DNA of 64,000 nucleotides from Bin87 sp965208015 (GCA_965208015.1 OZ242308.1:1116001-1180000); one strand, 5' to 3'. Counted from the first letter of the stretch, positions 9,888-17,628 are shown. Made by a program: numbers and translations. The notes: a model not told the origin generated them from the sequence alone.

Positions 9888-10579
9888 TTGTCGTGCCATT
9901 GGGCCGCTTGGCCGTATGCGCATAGGGTTTTGATGGGGCATTCCCCGCAGCGGGGAGCGCGTGCCTTGCATACGGCGGAGGCGAAATCCAACAATCCGTA
10001 GTTGTGCTCTTTGTAGCGTGTCTCGGGGAGAATGGTCTGCGCAACTTGCCACAAAGGTTTTGCTCTGCGAATGTCTTGCGGCGGGGAAGTCCCGATGATG
10101 CGGGAAAGGACGCGCGCGATACCGAGGTCGACAATTGGTACACGCTTGTTGTAGGCGAAACAGGAAACGGCGTGAGCCGTGTAAATGCCAACGTGGGGCA
10201 GGCTGAGGAGAGTTTCTGGGTCGTCTGGAACGTCACCACCGGATACCACGATTCTGGAGGCCAAGTCAACGAGTGCGTCAGTTCTCTGGTTGCCAAATCC
10301 AAGGGGAGCGATAATGCCCAATAGATCCCGCTTGTCGGCCAAAGCGAGATCTTGAACATCGGGGTATTTGTCGACAATTTCTGGCCAAACTCTGGCGACC
10401 TTCTCGGCGCGTGTTTGTTTGAGCGCGATCTCTGCGACGAGGAGATGAAATGAGCTGGTTTGCTCGTGGCGCCATGGGAGTGGACGACCATAGGTGGTGT
10501 AGAACCAGCAGAAGAAATCGCGAAGGATCGTCTGGGACGCATCCGTGCTAAATGGGTCCGATTTTTGGACGGCCGTCAT
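9884..10579 (-). CDS. HhH-GPD DNA glycosylase with 4Fe-4S cluster, MIG-like (T:G mismatch) candidate
   Basis: The 231-residue protein belongs to the EndoIII/MutY superfamily. It has the LPWR start motif, LVAEIALKQTRAEKV, the hairpin LPHVGIYTAHAV, an aspartate in VPIVDLGIARVL and a C-x6-C-x2-C-x5-C cluster at the C-terminus. At the residue after VG-I the catalytic lysine of EndoIII (VGRKT) and the serine of MutY (VGRST) are replaced by tyrosine, as in the Mig.MthI thymine-DNA glycosylase (VGKYT). Mig.MthI is likewise encoded beside a 5-methylcytosine methyltransferase and repairs T:G mismatches made by deamination of 5mC. The gene starts 28 bases after the methyltransferase stop, so the same job here is a strong inference. 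A MutY-like adenine glycosylase is the alternative. Confidence 0.85.
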   Translation of the reverse strand: MTAVQKSDPFSTDASQTILRDFFCWFYTTYGRPLPWRHEQTSSFHLLVAEIALKQTRAEKVARVWPEIVDKYPDVQDLALADKRDLLGIIAPLGFGNQRTDALVDLASRIVVSGGDVPDDPETLLSLPHVGIYTAHAVSCFAYNKRVPIVDLGIARVLSRIIGTSPPQDIRRAKPLWQVAQTILPETRYKEHNYGLLDFASAVCKARAPRCGECPIKTLCAYGQAAQWHDK

Positions 10580-10607
10580 ATGCGGCGGTTCCCAAGAGCT
10601 ACGGTGC

Positions 10608-11669
10608 CTAGTTTGCTTGCCGTAGAGATAGGGCATCGGCGATTTGGTTCCCGATAGCTTCGCCGAGGGGCGGTGGGACTGCGTTGGATACCAACTGGAC
10701 CTGCTGGGTGAAGTTCCCCTCCAGATGGTAACCATGCGGGGGGAAACCTTGGAGCAACATAGCTTCGTAAATCGATAAACGCCGTCGGCCATCGGGATGA
10801 ATATGCACTTCGTTGTGGCCGTACGCGACTGTGAAGCTGGGAGAATCCCACGAGAGGACTTTGAAACTTAGCCCTCTGCCATGGCCAGGTTTTAGGGTTC
10901 CGTCCTTGAATTTTTGAGACCGAGGTACCATAGCGACATGGTTGCGGTGGTACGGGACTTGATCTGGCTTCAGATTTTTAGCGTAGAACGTCGGTGGTGG
11001 CAAGTCGGCTATAACTTGGTCCACGTTCAACGGCTCTTGGTCGCCCTCGGTTAGTTCGAGGATGACCTCTGGATGTTTGCGCTTGTTGATGCCGGCGACG
11101 ACCAGTCGTTTCCGGTGTTGGGCGATGCCGAAGGTTCCAGCGTCTAACAGCTTCGTGACGATGTGGAATCCGAGGTTGTCACATCGCTGGGTGAACCGGT
11201 CGAAGAGGGTCTTGTGCTTCGTATGGGCAAGGCCGGGTACGTTTTCCATTACGAAAAAACTGATGTCGAACTTGGTGAAGAACTCGCTGACGATCTCACC
11301 GTATTTGAAAAGGAGCTGCCGGCGGGGATCATCGTCGTCTTGGTGTACATTGGAACTGGAAAAGCCTTGGCATGGTGGGCCTCCGATTATGCCGACGGGC
11401 GAGCACCCTGGGTTGCGCTTTTCCCACAAAGCGGTAATGTGCGAGGGGGCACATTCTGCGAGGTCAACATCTTCGACCGCTACGCGTGGGTGATTGGCAC
11501 GGTAGGTTTCCAAGGCTGCGGGGTCTTTGTCGATGGCAAGTAGGGGATGAAATCCAGCGTCCTGGAACCCAAGATCTAGTCCGCCTGCTCCTGAGAATAG
11601 GCTCAGTACCGGCGACCCCGTTGGAGGATCCTCAGATGAACAAGGGTGACCGTTGGGATGGATTTCCAT
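10608..11669 (-). CDS. DNA (cytosine-5) methyltransferase (DruM-like), first gene of the defence operon
   Basis: The 353-residue enzyme has all main C5-MTase motifs in order: I (SLFSGAGGLDLGF), IV with the catalytic cysteine (GGPPCQGFSS), VI (MENVPG), VIII (QHRKRLVV), IX (RRLSIYEAMLLQGFP) and X (VSNAVPPPLGEAIG). It transfers a methyl group from SAM to C5 of cytosine at a site that cannot be read from sequence. It opens the minus-strand operon and is followed at once by a glycosylase suited to repairing its deamination product. Type II Druantia carries a cytosine methylase (DruM); a plain type II restriction-modification methylase is the alternative, but no partner restriction enzyme of that kind is next to it. 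Confidence 0.93.
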   Translation of the reverse strand: MEIHPNGHPCSSEDPPTGSPVLSLFSGAGGLDLGFQDAGFHPLLAIDKDPAALETYRANHPRVAVEDVDLAECAPSHITALWEKRNPGCSPVGIIGGPPCQGFSSSNVHQDDDDPRRQLLFKYGEIVSEFFTKFDISFFVMENVPGLAHTKHKTLFDRFTQRCDNLGFHIVTKLLDAGTFGIAQHRKRLVVAGINKRKHPEVILELTEGDQEPLNVDQVIADLPPPTFYAKNLKPDQVPYHRNHVAMVPRSQKFKDGTLKPGHGRGLSFKVLSWDSPSFTVAYGHNEVHIHPDGRRRLSIYEAMLLQGFPPHGYHLEGNFTQQVQLVSNAVPPPLGEAIGNQIADALSLRQAN

Positions 11670-12364
11670 CTATTCTGGTTGCCGGGGCTGCAGCCGGGGA
11701 GTTCACGTGGCGTGCGTTTGGGGTGGCATTTGGTGTGCTGCCGTCGTAGATGAGGTGGCTGGTTTGCCCGGAGTATATCAAAGGGAGTCGAGGAATACCT
11801 TTGAAAATAGATGATTTTTTTGGGTAGCGGTAAGGTGCCACGCCAGAGATCCGTTTTGGACTTGGCAAGTTGGGTTCCGGTGAGACAGGAGTGCAAGGTG
11901 GCGTGGCGGAAGTCGCTGCCGACGTTGATGGGGAACCTTCCAGCTTCTTGTGGGTGTCGGTGGCTCACTGAGGCTTCCCGTATGTGAGGAAGGGGTCGCT
12001 GACGATAATCGACCAAGGTAGGCCGTCCAGCCTATGATGATGCAGCGGCAGTTGGTGCGGCGGCCGAAGGCGAGAGGCTGGCGGCTATCGCCTTAAACGT
12101 GCTCGAGGGCTGAGGTGAACAGCTTCTGTACGCCCTCGTGGACGTAGCCATCTTCCCGCATGGCTCGGACGGATTCCAGCATGGCGCGAAGTTCGTCGGC
12201 CTGCGGTGGGACTTCGGCAGTCAAGGCGCGGATTAGTTCGGTTGTTGTTATGGGTTCCGTTAAGCCGCTTGGTCGGCGAAGTTGGGTGGTGGTATGTGCA
12301 GAGCTTCCTCGATCTGGGCTAGGCGGGTGTAAGCCTCGGCGATCAGATGGGTGAGCGTACAGAT
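11670..12364. other. Region without a convincing gene; one short coding-like frame on the minus strand
   Basis: Several frames are open but lack coding character. The exception is a minus-strand frame ending in TAA at 12093 whose last 50 or so codons (ITTTELIRALTAEVPP to FTSALEHV) look like real helical protein. It has no ATG or ribosome site at the right place, only a possible TTG. Immediately upstream, the frame of the 141-aa gene continues past its TAG stop at 12365 with plausible helical residues (LIAEAYTRLAQIEEALH) to a TAA. The two pieces may be tiny genes with odd starts or remnants of a decayed gene. The operon promoter for the methyltransferase should lie just upstream of 11669. Confidence 0.4.
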
Positions 12365-12790
12365 CTATTGGGGTGTTGCCTTGGTCCTGAACGCTTCCCG
12401 GCGGGCCCTGGTCCGGCTCTCGGCGATGCGTTCCACGCAGGTCGGGCATGTGATCTTGCGGAGTGGCGTGTGGAAGTCGAAGTCGTCGTGGATCAAGCCG
12501 TCAGCTGCTGGAGCGATGAGCTGAATGGTGTACCGGTCGCCGGTCTTGGCGGCTATGGATTGAGGCCGACGCTGGAGCTGCTCCCGGGGACCTTTCTGGT
12601 CGGCGGGGCAGGTTACGACGAGGCAGTCGCCTCTGGCGCGCAGGACGGCGTGCTCGGCGGCTTTGAGGATGCGGCGGTGATCGCCGTCTGCGGCTTTGGG
12701 GTAGTCGAGTTCCCAGGTGCTGGGCGGATCCGTTTGCGTTACGGTCACTGGTGGTCCCCAGTCGCCGTAATGGATGGTGATCGTGGTCAT
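12365..12790 (-). CDS. Hypothetical protein, 141 aa, with a CPTC motif
   Basis: Start MTTITIHYGDWGPP is chosen because GAGG lies a few bases upstream and because it follows the nuclease stop by 25 bases. The protein begins with beta-rich residues, has a central helix (ILKAAEHAVLRA) and ends with ITCPTCVERIAESRTRARRE, a CxxC pair followed by a basic helix that may bind zinc or nucleic acid. I do not recognise the family. It looks like the second gene of a short minus-strand operon with the RecB-like nuclease 12816-13469, of the type found on integrated plasmids or phages. Confidence 0.55.
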   Translation of the reverse strand: MTTITIHYGDWGPPVTVTQTDPPSTWELDYPKAADGDHRRILKAAEHAVLRARGDCLVVTCPADQKGPREQLQRRPQSIAAKTGDRYTIQLIAPAADGLIHDDFDFHTPLRKITCPTCVERIAESRTRARREAFRTKATPQ

Positions 12791-12815
12791 ATTGGTTGCC
12801 TCGTGGTGTTGCCGT

Positions 12816-13469
12816 TCAAAAGTCGCTGGTCTGACCGTGGGGTGCCGTATTTGGCTCGTCGACACGATCGGGGCAATCGGCGGCGGTAATGTCGCAGAAG
12901 CGACATTCTTGAAAGCTGGGCGTCGGTTTGGGCGGATTCGGATTGGCGAGGCGTCGGATAGTCGAACCGAGCTGGTCGATGAACTGACCAGGTAGAGCGC
13001 CTCTGGGTACGCGGGCAATGCGAGACGGGTAGACGACCTCGCCGGCCAGCCTGGCGTGGCGGAAACGCTCTGGTAGTGCTTTGGGTAGTGCGTACTGGTA
13101 GATCTTGAGCTGGACGGCGTGCCAGGGTTGTTCCTGGCCGGTTTTGACGTCGATGATGAGGGCGTCGTCGCCGCGGTCGACGATCAGGTCGGGCCGGCCG
13201 GCCAGGGTGGCGGTGCGGCCGCTCAGCCTGAAGCTGTTCTGGGCTTCGATGTAAACGTCGTAGCCGCGTTCTTCCCAATCGGCCTTTTGCTGTTGCAGGA
13301 GAGCGGTGTGGTCCAGCAACCATTGGGCTTGGTCGAAGTCGTTGAGTTGCTTGGCCCAGTCTTGGTAATGGGCCTTGAACCAGACAGCCCACTCGCAGGA
13401 TCGCTCGCCGGTGAGGAGGCGAGGGAGCCAGGTGGCCCAGATGTAGGGCTGTTCTCGTTGTTGGGGCAC
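12816..13469 (-). CDS. Cas4/RecB-like PD-(D/E)XK nuclease with Fe-S cysteines
   Basis: The 217-residue protein (GTG start) shows an N-terminal cysteine in GERSCEWAVWFKAHY, the catalytic GRPDLIVDRG and LIIDVKTGQEQPW (D and DxK), a QLKIYQYALPKAL helix and a C-terminal CRFCDITAADC group. This is the Cas4 arrangement: one N-terminal and three C-terminal cysteines around a RecB nuclease fold. No cas genes or CRISPR repeats are nearby, so it is not a CRISPR Cas4. It resembles the stand-alone nucleases used by phages and mobile elements for DNA end processing or recombination. It is not a close copy of the nuclease at 322-1212. Confidence 0.8.
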   Translation of the reverse strand: MPQQREQPYIWATWLPRLLTGERSCEWAVWFKAHYQDWAKQLNDFDQAQWLLDHTALLQQQKADWEERGYDVYIEAQNSFRLSGRTATLAGRPDLIVDRGDDALIIDVKTGQEQPWHAVQLKIYQYALPKALPERFRHARLAGEVVYPSRIARVPRGALPGQFIDQLGSTIRRLANPNPPKPTPSFQECRFCDITAADCPDRVDEPNTAPHGQTSDF

Positions 13470-13680
13470 TGCACGGCTCCGTAAAGAGGAGTAGCCGTGG
13501 TCGGCTCCATTAGATGGTATGCGCTGAACATTCAGGCAGGCAATTGCCTGCTGTCATCAAAAATTCGTTGGTGCAGTTGGGTGCCGGAGAGTGAGAGATT
13601 CTGGGTGATGACGTCTGGTGGAACTTGGCAGGATCTCTGCCGAAAAAAGGTGGCGGTCTGGCGCATGGTGTGGATATGAG

Positions 13681-13706
13681 AAAACCGCGGACTTTGAGCC
13701 CGCGGT
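13681..13706 (-). terminator. Rho-independent terminator
   Basis: Read on the minus strand, a 7-bp stem ACCGCGG/CCGCGGT with a 9-base loop is followed by TTTT. It lies 64 bases after the stop of the zinc-finger gene 13770-14045. No gene is seen in the surrounding stretch 13470-13769. Confidence 0.65.
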
Positions 13707-13769
13707 GTGTCCTGGAGGATTCGGGTGGAGCCCTGACCGTTGGCGGGTTTTATGGTTTGATCGGTGGCA

Positions 13770-14045
13770 TTACTCTAGAGTGGTGCCGTGGCGGTCGCGT
13801 TGGTAGTGCCGGGCTTTCATCTGCCGTCGTTTCTCAGTGCAGTCTGCGCAATGTACGCGTCCGGGTCGGGCTTGGTTGCGGCAGTCGACGCAGAGGCCCA
13901 GTTCCTTGCGGCGTTCTCGATGACGCTTGCTGTAGTCGCGCCGGTCTTGGCGTGCTTGTTCGTGGGTTGGTGGGTTGCCCCTGGTTCCTCTGGAATAGCG
14001 CCCATACGGGTTTCCGGGCTGGGGCTGGAACGGGGGTAAAGGCAA
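13770..14045 (-). CDS. Small basic zinc-finger protein (two CxxC)
   Basis: About 91 residues if the TTG at 14045 is used; the true start may be further in. The N-terminus is proline-rich, the middle very basic (QARQDRRDYSKRHRERRKELG), and the C-terminus carries LCVDCRNQARPG followed by HCADCTEKRRQ, two CxxC pairs that should bind one zinc ion. Similar small proteins occur in phages and genomic islands and resemble the zinc knuckle in front of HNH nucleases, but no HNH motif follows here. It lies immediately downstream of the tmRNA 3' end, where islands often integrate. Function unknown. Confidence 0.55.
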   Translation of the reverse strand: MPLPPFQPQPGNPYGRYSRGTRGNPPTHEQARQDRRDYSKRHRERRKELGLCVDCRNQARPGRVHCADCTEKRRQMKARHYQRDRHGTTLE

Positions 14046-14068
14046 GACGTACTCGAGAGTACGTCTTG
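14043..14068 (-). terminator. Hairpin just downstream of tmRNA
   Basis: A perfect 11-bp inverted repeat, CAAGACGTACT/AGTACGTCTTG, around a 4-base centre lies 11 bases beyond the CCA end of the tmRNA. There is only a short CTTT after it, so it may be a weak terminator or a processing signal. Confidence 0.5.
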
Positions 14069-14078
14069 TCGTAAATTC

Positions 14079-14434
14079 TGGTGGAGACGGGGGAGAGTCG
14101 CACTCCCCGTCCAGAAACTTCCCTGATCGGATATGCTACAAGCGTGTTCGGCGATTTAGTCTCGCTGCTGAGGACTCCCGCCGACGGGATTCCTCAACCG
14201 CCAGCCGATAAAGTCTATGGCCTCGGGTATCGGCGTCCCTGAGGTAGCATCCCGGAATGATTGTACGTCCGCTTCCCAGCTTCCGGACCTACTGGTGGCA
14301 GACGTAGCCGCGACTAAGCGGCTAGAGCGAATTCACGTTCGCCAGTTACTTTTTCGCCACTGTTTTTACGAGGGCAGCAGCAACCTCGGCCTGCAATCCG
14401 TCAGAAACCGCTCCTGTCGAACCTACGCGTCCCC
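14079..14434 (-). ncRNA. ssrA: tmRNA (ssrA)
   Basis: A 356-nt one-piece transfer-messenger RNA on the minus strand, which tags proteins from stalled ribosomes. The 5' end GGGGACG pairs with the 3' CGTCTCC ahead of ACCA, with one G-U. GTAGGTTCGACAGG follows the 5' acceptor, as in other tmRNAs. Near the 3' end a T-arm GGGAG-TGCGACT-CTCCC is present; its loop has G where the second T is normal. The tag frame ends in GEREFALAA and a TAG at 14313-14315, with the usual ALAA terminus recognised by Clp/Lon-type proteases. The exact resume codon is uncertain. CCA is encoded. Confidence 0.9.
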
Positions 14435-14763
14435 ATTCTGATTTGCCGCCAAACTATGGCGACGTGACTGTTTAATCATAGCACTCGGCGCGGTGCGCGG
14501 CAAATTCAATGCTGATGGTCAGGAGGCGATTTCGCTGCTCCGAACTCCGCGATCGACGAGTCGGACATCGGCGATAATCTATTGTCGTTTGGACTCTCCG
14601 GTAACAATACTGTCGTTTTGACATCATTCGGATAAGGCCATGCACTGCCGACGCCAGCAAAACGGCCCCGGTGGAGCTGACACCGAAGCCGTGGTCGATG
14701 GGGAATTGCGGTCCGCATGGACACGGGGTCGAAAAAAACAGATTATGATCCAGGAGGAAAAGG
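14435..14763. other. Intergenic region between divergent tmRNA and secreted-protein gene
   Basis: No gene is supported. An inverted pair TTGCCGC/GCGGCAA lies at about 14444-14506, next to the tmRNA 5' end, and must contain or adjoin the tmRNA promoter. The right end holds the ribosome site (CAGGAGGAAAAGG) of the following gene. Confidence 0.5.
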
Positions 14764-15282
14764 ATGAGACGTAAGGTATCTGCGTTGATGGGAGCAGTGG
14801 TCCTGTTGGCGGTGGTGGTGGCGACAGTGGCGGCTGGTGGAGACTCGCCGCCCAAGCCCACGGGTTTGCCCGATGGCGGTGTGCTGCCCGATCCCGAATC
14901 AGTGCCCGCAATATCATCGGGTCTGACGGATCTCAACGACCGCGGCATGTGGGAAACGCTCACGCCGTACGTGAACGGCACTCCCCTGGCCCTTCCCGAA
15001 GATGCCCTGCTGGACGGCATGGTTGCCAAGAGGCACGCGACGGTCGCCGGACCCGAAGGACTGTCTCCGTTGCCCCTGCCGTTTTACACCATTGTCCGAG
15101 ACGGGGAGGTGGCGAGTGTGTCGGCCGCGACCGGCGAATTCCAGATCGGAGCAGACCACCAGGACAAATTCCAATTCTTGGTCGACCAATTGGGGCGGGA
15201 CAAGATGCAATTGGTCGAGACCGAATTCTACGAGAAGCGTTGGGGGCCGTTCCGGGCCGATTACCAGCAGGACGGAGAATAA
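14764..15282 (+). CDS. Secreted protein of unknown function
   Basis: The 172-residue product starts at an ATG preceded by AGGAGG. The N-terminus MRRKVSALMG followed by a hydrophobic stretch to AAGG is a signal peptide; a proline/glycine-rich linker (about residues 30-45) follows. The mature part has no cysteine and no motif that I know. It is followed after three bases by the decayed secreted-protein gene 15286-15670 and then a lipoprotein gene, suggesting one cell-envelope operon. Confidence 0.7.
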   Translation: MRRKVSALMGAVVLLAVVVATVAAGGDSPPKPTGLPDGGVLPDPESVPAISSGLTDLNDRGMWETLTPYVNGTPLALPEDALLDGMVAKRHATVAGPEGLSPLPLPFYTIVRDGEVASVSAATGEFQIGADHQDKFQFLVDQLGRDKMQLVETEFYEKRWGPFRADYQQDGE

Positions 15283-15285
15283 CCG

Positions 15286-15670
15286 ATGATAGGAAAGTTG
15301 CTGATTCCACGTTTGCTCGTTCTGGGTGTCTTCGTCTTGATGCCGGGCACCAGTTGGGCGCGCCATTACACGTACATGCAAGGAGAACCCCGACGACCGA
15401 CGCCCGTATGGTCGCATCCACGAGTGGAACGGGACGTTCGTTAACTGGGCGAACGGCGACCATGACACCCTGCGGTAGGACGACGGTCCGTCCAATGACA
15501 CCTGGACCGTGGGCAGGTCGGGCTGTGGCACCTTTTGGTCGTTTGAATGTCTTTGGTACCGTGACCCGAACGTGAACGTGAGGAATCATGCAGTGCGCAG
15601 GATTTGGGACGGCAACGATTCTGACAGTGGCCGTCACACCGTGTTCATCAAGGTAAATCTGAACCCGTAA
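15286..15670 (+). pseudogene. Decayed small secreted protein (one frameshift, one in-frame TAG)
   Basis: The ATG at 15286 opens a signal peptide (MIGKLLIPRLLVLGVFVLMP) and a mature start WARHYTYM. The frame then closes early, while the neighbouring frame continues with KENPDDRRPYGRIHEWNG and reads through one TAG (after DHDTLR, about 15476) to DDGPSNDTWTVGRSGCGTFW, ending NLNP and TAA at 15668-15670. Joined, the pieces make a protein of about 120 residues with a signal peptide and a tryptophan- and aspartate-rich mature domain with two cysteines. Two lesions make a sequencing artefact less likely than a genuine pseudogene. The family is unknown to me. Confidence 0.6.
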
Positions 15671-15698
15671 CGATTGCCCGGTGATGCACGCCCTTGGC

Positions 15699-16436
15699 AT
15701 GACGCGCCGGGTCGCCGCAGTTTTGGCCGCGGCGACGCTGTTGTTGGTGTCCGGCTGTGATGGTCCCGCGCCGGAGAATGGTGGGCCTGCGGAGACCGGT
15801 TCCGACGATGTTGCTGCCGTCATATCCCGGTTGTCCGACAGCATGAAGGCCGAGCATTCCTATCGTGTGGACGGTTTGATCGAAATTTACGACGGGGGAG
15901 GTTATCTGGACAGGGCGATTTCCGTGAGTGGCGATTACGTCAGGCCGGACCGTCTCAAACTGGACCTTGAGGGCCACGAGGATCTTGAGAAAGGCGTAAC
16001 TCACCAGACGGTCATCATCGGCGATCGGGCTTACCATAGGGAGCGCCATGCTCCCGGCATACGCGGTCGCACCGAATGGGAGGAATTGAGCCTCGGGATG
16101 GTGGATCCGTCGTATCTGGGCGACATCCCGGATCTGACGTTGAGCTTCGAGGATTATCTGTCCAGTGTCACTTGGACATCGGTGGAGGCTTTGGACGATG
16201 GCGCGCGGCTCAGGGGGTGGACGGGTGTTGAAGGCAGCAGAGTGGTGGTCTATCATCATCTGGTGGTGCATGATTACGAGTTCCCGCCGAGGGATGCCCT
16301 GCGGCATTGGGTGGACACGTTGGAGATAGTGACCGTCGCCCATGGCGGATCGGGTGGCACGGTGCTCCGGATGGCGCGGTACAGGTTTTCGCTGTACCTC
16401 AGTCCGCTCGAAGTACGGGAGCCGCGCATCAAGTAA
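15699..16436 (+). CDS. Lipoprotein, LppX/LolA-like fold candidate
   Basis: MTRRVAAVLAAATLLLVSGC is a textbook lipoprotein signal with lipobox LVSGC; an ATG at 15684 would add five residues. The mature protein of about 225 residues starts with an acidic linker, then ISRLSDSMKAEHSYRVDGLI and repeated beta strands (ISVSGDYVRPDRLKLDL, QTVIIGDRAYHRE). This is the pattern of the LppX/LprG and LolA-type half-barrels that bind lipids. The assignment to that superfamily is by eye only. It closes the small envelope operon and is followed by a hairpin. Confidence 0.65.
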   Translation: MTRRVAAVLAAATLLLVSGCDGPAPENGGPAETGSDDVAAVISRLSDSMKAEHSYRVDGLIEIYDGGGYLDRAISVSGDYVRPDRLKLDLEGHEDLEKGVTHQTVIIGDRAYHRERHAPGIRGRTEWEELSLGMVDPSYLGDIPDLTLSFEDYLSSVTWTSVEALDDGARLRGWTGVEGSRVVVYHHLVVHDYEFPPRDALRHWVDTLEIVTVAHGGSGGTVLRMARYRFSLYLSPLEVREPRIK

Positions 16437-16495
16437 CAGCGTTTGGGGGCTTGGTGTGGCTCCCGTTGTGAAGGGAAAACCCAGGCACGACACAA

Positions 16496-16523
16496 GACAC
16501 CCCCTAGAGTGTGGGGGGGTGTC
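16496..16523 (+). terminator. Hairpin after the lipoprotein gene
   Basis: GACACCCC and GGGGTGTC form a G/C-rich stem around a short loop, 60 bases after the lipoprotein stop. There is no T run, so it is at best an atypical terminator. Confidence 0.5.
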
Positions 16524-16636
16524 GCGTCGTCTTTGGTCAGGTGATCCGCGTGATGGTGTGTCCTTTCTTTTCAGCTACGCTGCATTGCTCCGAAGGTTCC
16601 TGGACCTGTTGATACGCGTCGGTCGGCGGAGAAGTC

Positions 16637-17167
16637 ATGATCTTCTGGAGGAGCTTATACCGCGTCCTCCGCCGGACGTTCTATTACTCCGGTCGCACGG
16701 GTCGCGATGAATTCTGGTGGTGGATGCGGGTGCTGTTCCGCGCTGTACTGGTGTGGTTCGTCGCCATGGTGGTTATCATGTTGATGGTACGGTCAGGGCC
16801 GGTTCGCATCACGTTGGTGTCGGTACTAGTGGATTTGGGCGCCCTCGTTGGTCTTGTGGGCTTCCTTCCTACCTTGTCCCTCACTGTTAGACGTCTTCAT
16901 GACACCGGCAGGAGTGGCGGGGTAGTGTTAGCCTGGTTGGTGCTTCCGTTGGTCGCTTGGATTGTCTCCCTTGGCATCGGTTTCGTGACCCTCGGCCTCG
17001 CACTTGCTGGGCTTGACCCGTCCGTTGCCGTTATCGCCTTTTACGCATCCCTGGGCGTCGCCGTTGTCGTCACCCTCGCCATGGCTTGTTGGGCCATCTG
17101 GTGGCTCCAACAGGACGGGAACGACGGCCCCAACCCTTTCGGAGACGTGCCGCGACAAGTAAGCTAA
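16637..17167 (+). CDS. DUF805 family membrane protein
   Basis: The 176-residue protein has the DUF805 signature: an aromatic start (FYYSGRTGRDEFWWW), four hydrophobic segments, RRLHDTGRSG before the third segment and GNDGPNPFGD near the C-terminus. Members are inner-membrane proteins such as E. coli YhaH, of unknown function. It is followed 44 bases later by another tiny membrane protein. Confidence 0.85.
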   Translation: MIFWRSLYRVLRRTFYYSGRTGRDEFWWWMRVLFRAVLVWFVAMVVIMLMVRSGPVRITLVSVLVDLGALVGLVGFLPTLSLTVRRLHDTGRSGGVVLAWLVLPLVAWIVSLGIGFVTLGLALAGLDPSVAVIAFYASLGVAVVVTLAMACWAIWWLQQDGNDGPNPFGDVPRQVS

Positions 17168-17211
17168 GGTCGGGTCTCGTATTCGTACACCGAAATGCAG
17201 GGGAGTTCGTC

Positions 17212-17457
17212 ATGTGGGTTGGCGATGGCATCATAGGGTTGGTAGTTGGGGCTTTGCTCGCGATCAGCATTCCGGTCGTTATCATCGTTGGCATCGCGAT
17301 ACGCGTCTGTGTCATGCGCGGCGTTCATGCCGACATCATTGCCCCGTTTGCTTGCTTTATGATGATAGCTGCGCTGGCGGCAATCATCGGATGGCATTTC
17401 GTTCTCTATCGAAAGAAAGTTGAGATACCTCTCCACACTGGCGCAGGACAGCGATAA
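17212..17457 (+). CDS. Small two-helix membrane protein
   Basis: Eighty-one residues from the ATG preceded by AGGGGAG. Two hydrophobic segments (about 5-30 and 43-63) are joined by a short loop RVCVMRGVHAD, and the tail YRKKVEIPLHTGAGQR is basic. No family recognised. Probably co-transcribed with the DUF805 gene. Confidence 0.55.
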   Translation: MWVGDGIIGLVVGALLAISIPVVIIVGIAIRVCVMRGVHADIIAPFACFMMIAALAAIIGWHFVLYRKKVEIPLHTGAGQR

Positions 17458-17628
17458 TTTTCTGCCCTGCGGCTTTTGCGTGACGAATTTCCACATGAGT
17501 TTCAAATGACTGGGTTCCCCGGGTAAGGCGGATTGTCTCGGTCAACCAAATGACAAGATCCATCGATTCGGTTGTTGATTTCAGCCTCGCACACGCCGAC
17601 GTTGAAGTAGCGAAATCGGCTCTGATGG

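Noticed and set aside
1220..11669. DISARM or BREX as identity of the defence operon
   Set aside because: DISARM has DrmA, DrmB and a PLD protein DrmC, and BREX has PglZ and BrxC; none of these is here. The single very long DUF1998 helicase with a C5-MTase fits Druantia type II better.
11603..12016. 137-codon minus-strand frame upstream of the methyltransferase
   Set aside because: No ribosome site, no recognisable protein character, and it overlaps the methyltransferase start in another frame.
12816..13469. CRISPR-Cas adaptation gene cas4
   Set aside because: No cas1/cas2 and no repeat-spacer array in the window; stand-alone RecB-like nuclease is the safer name.
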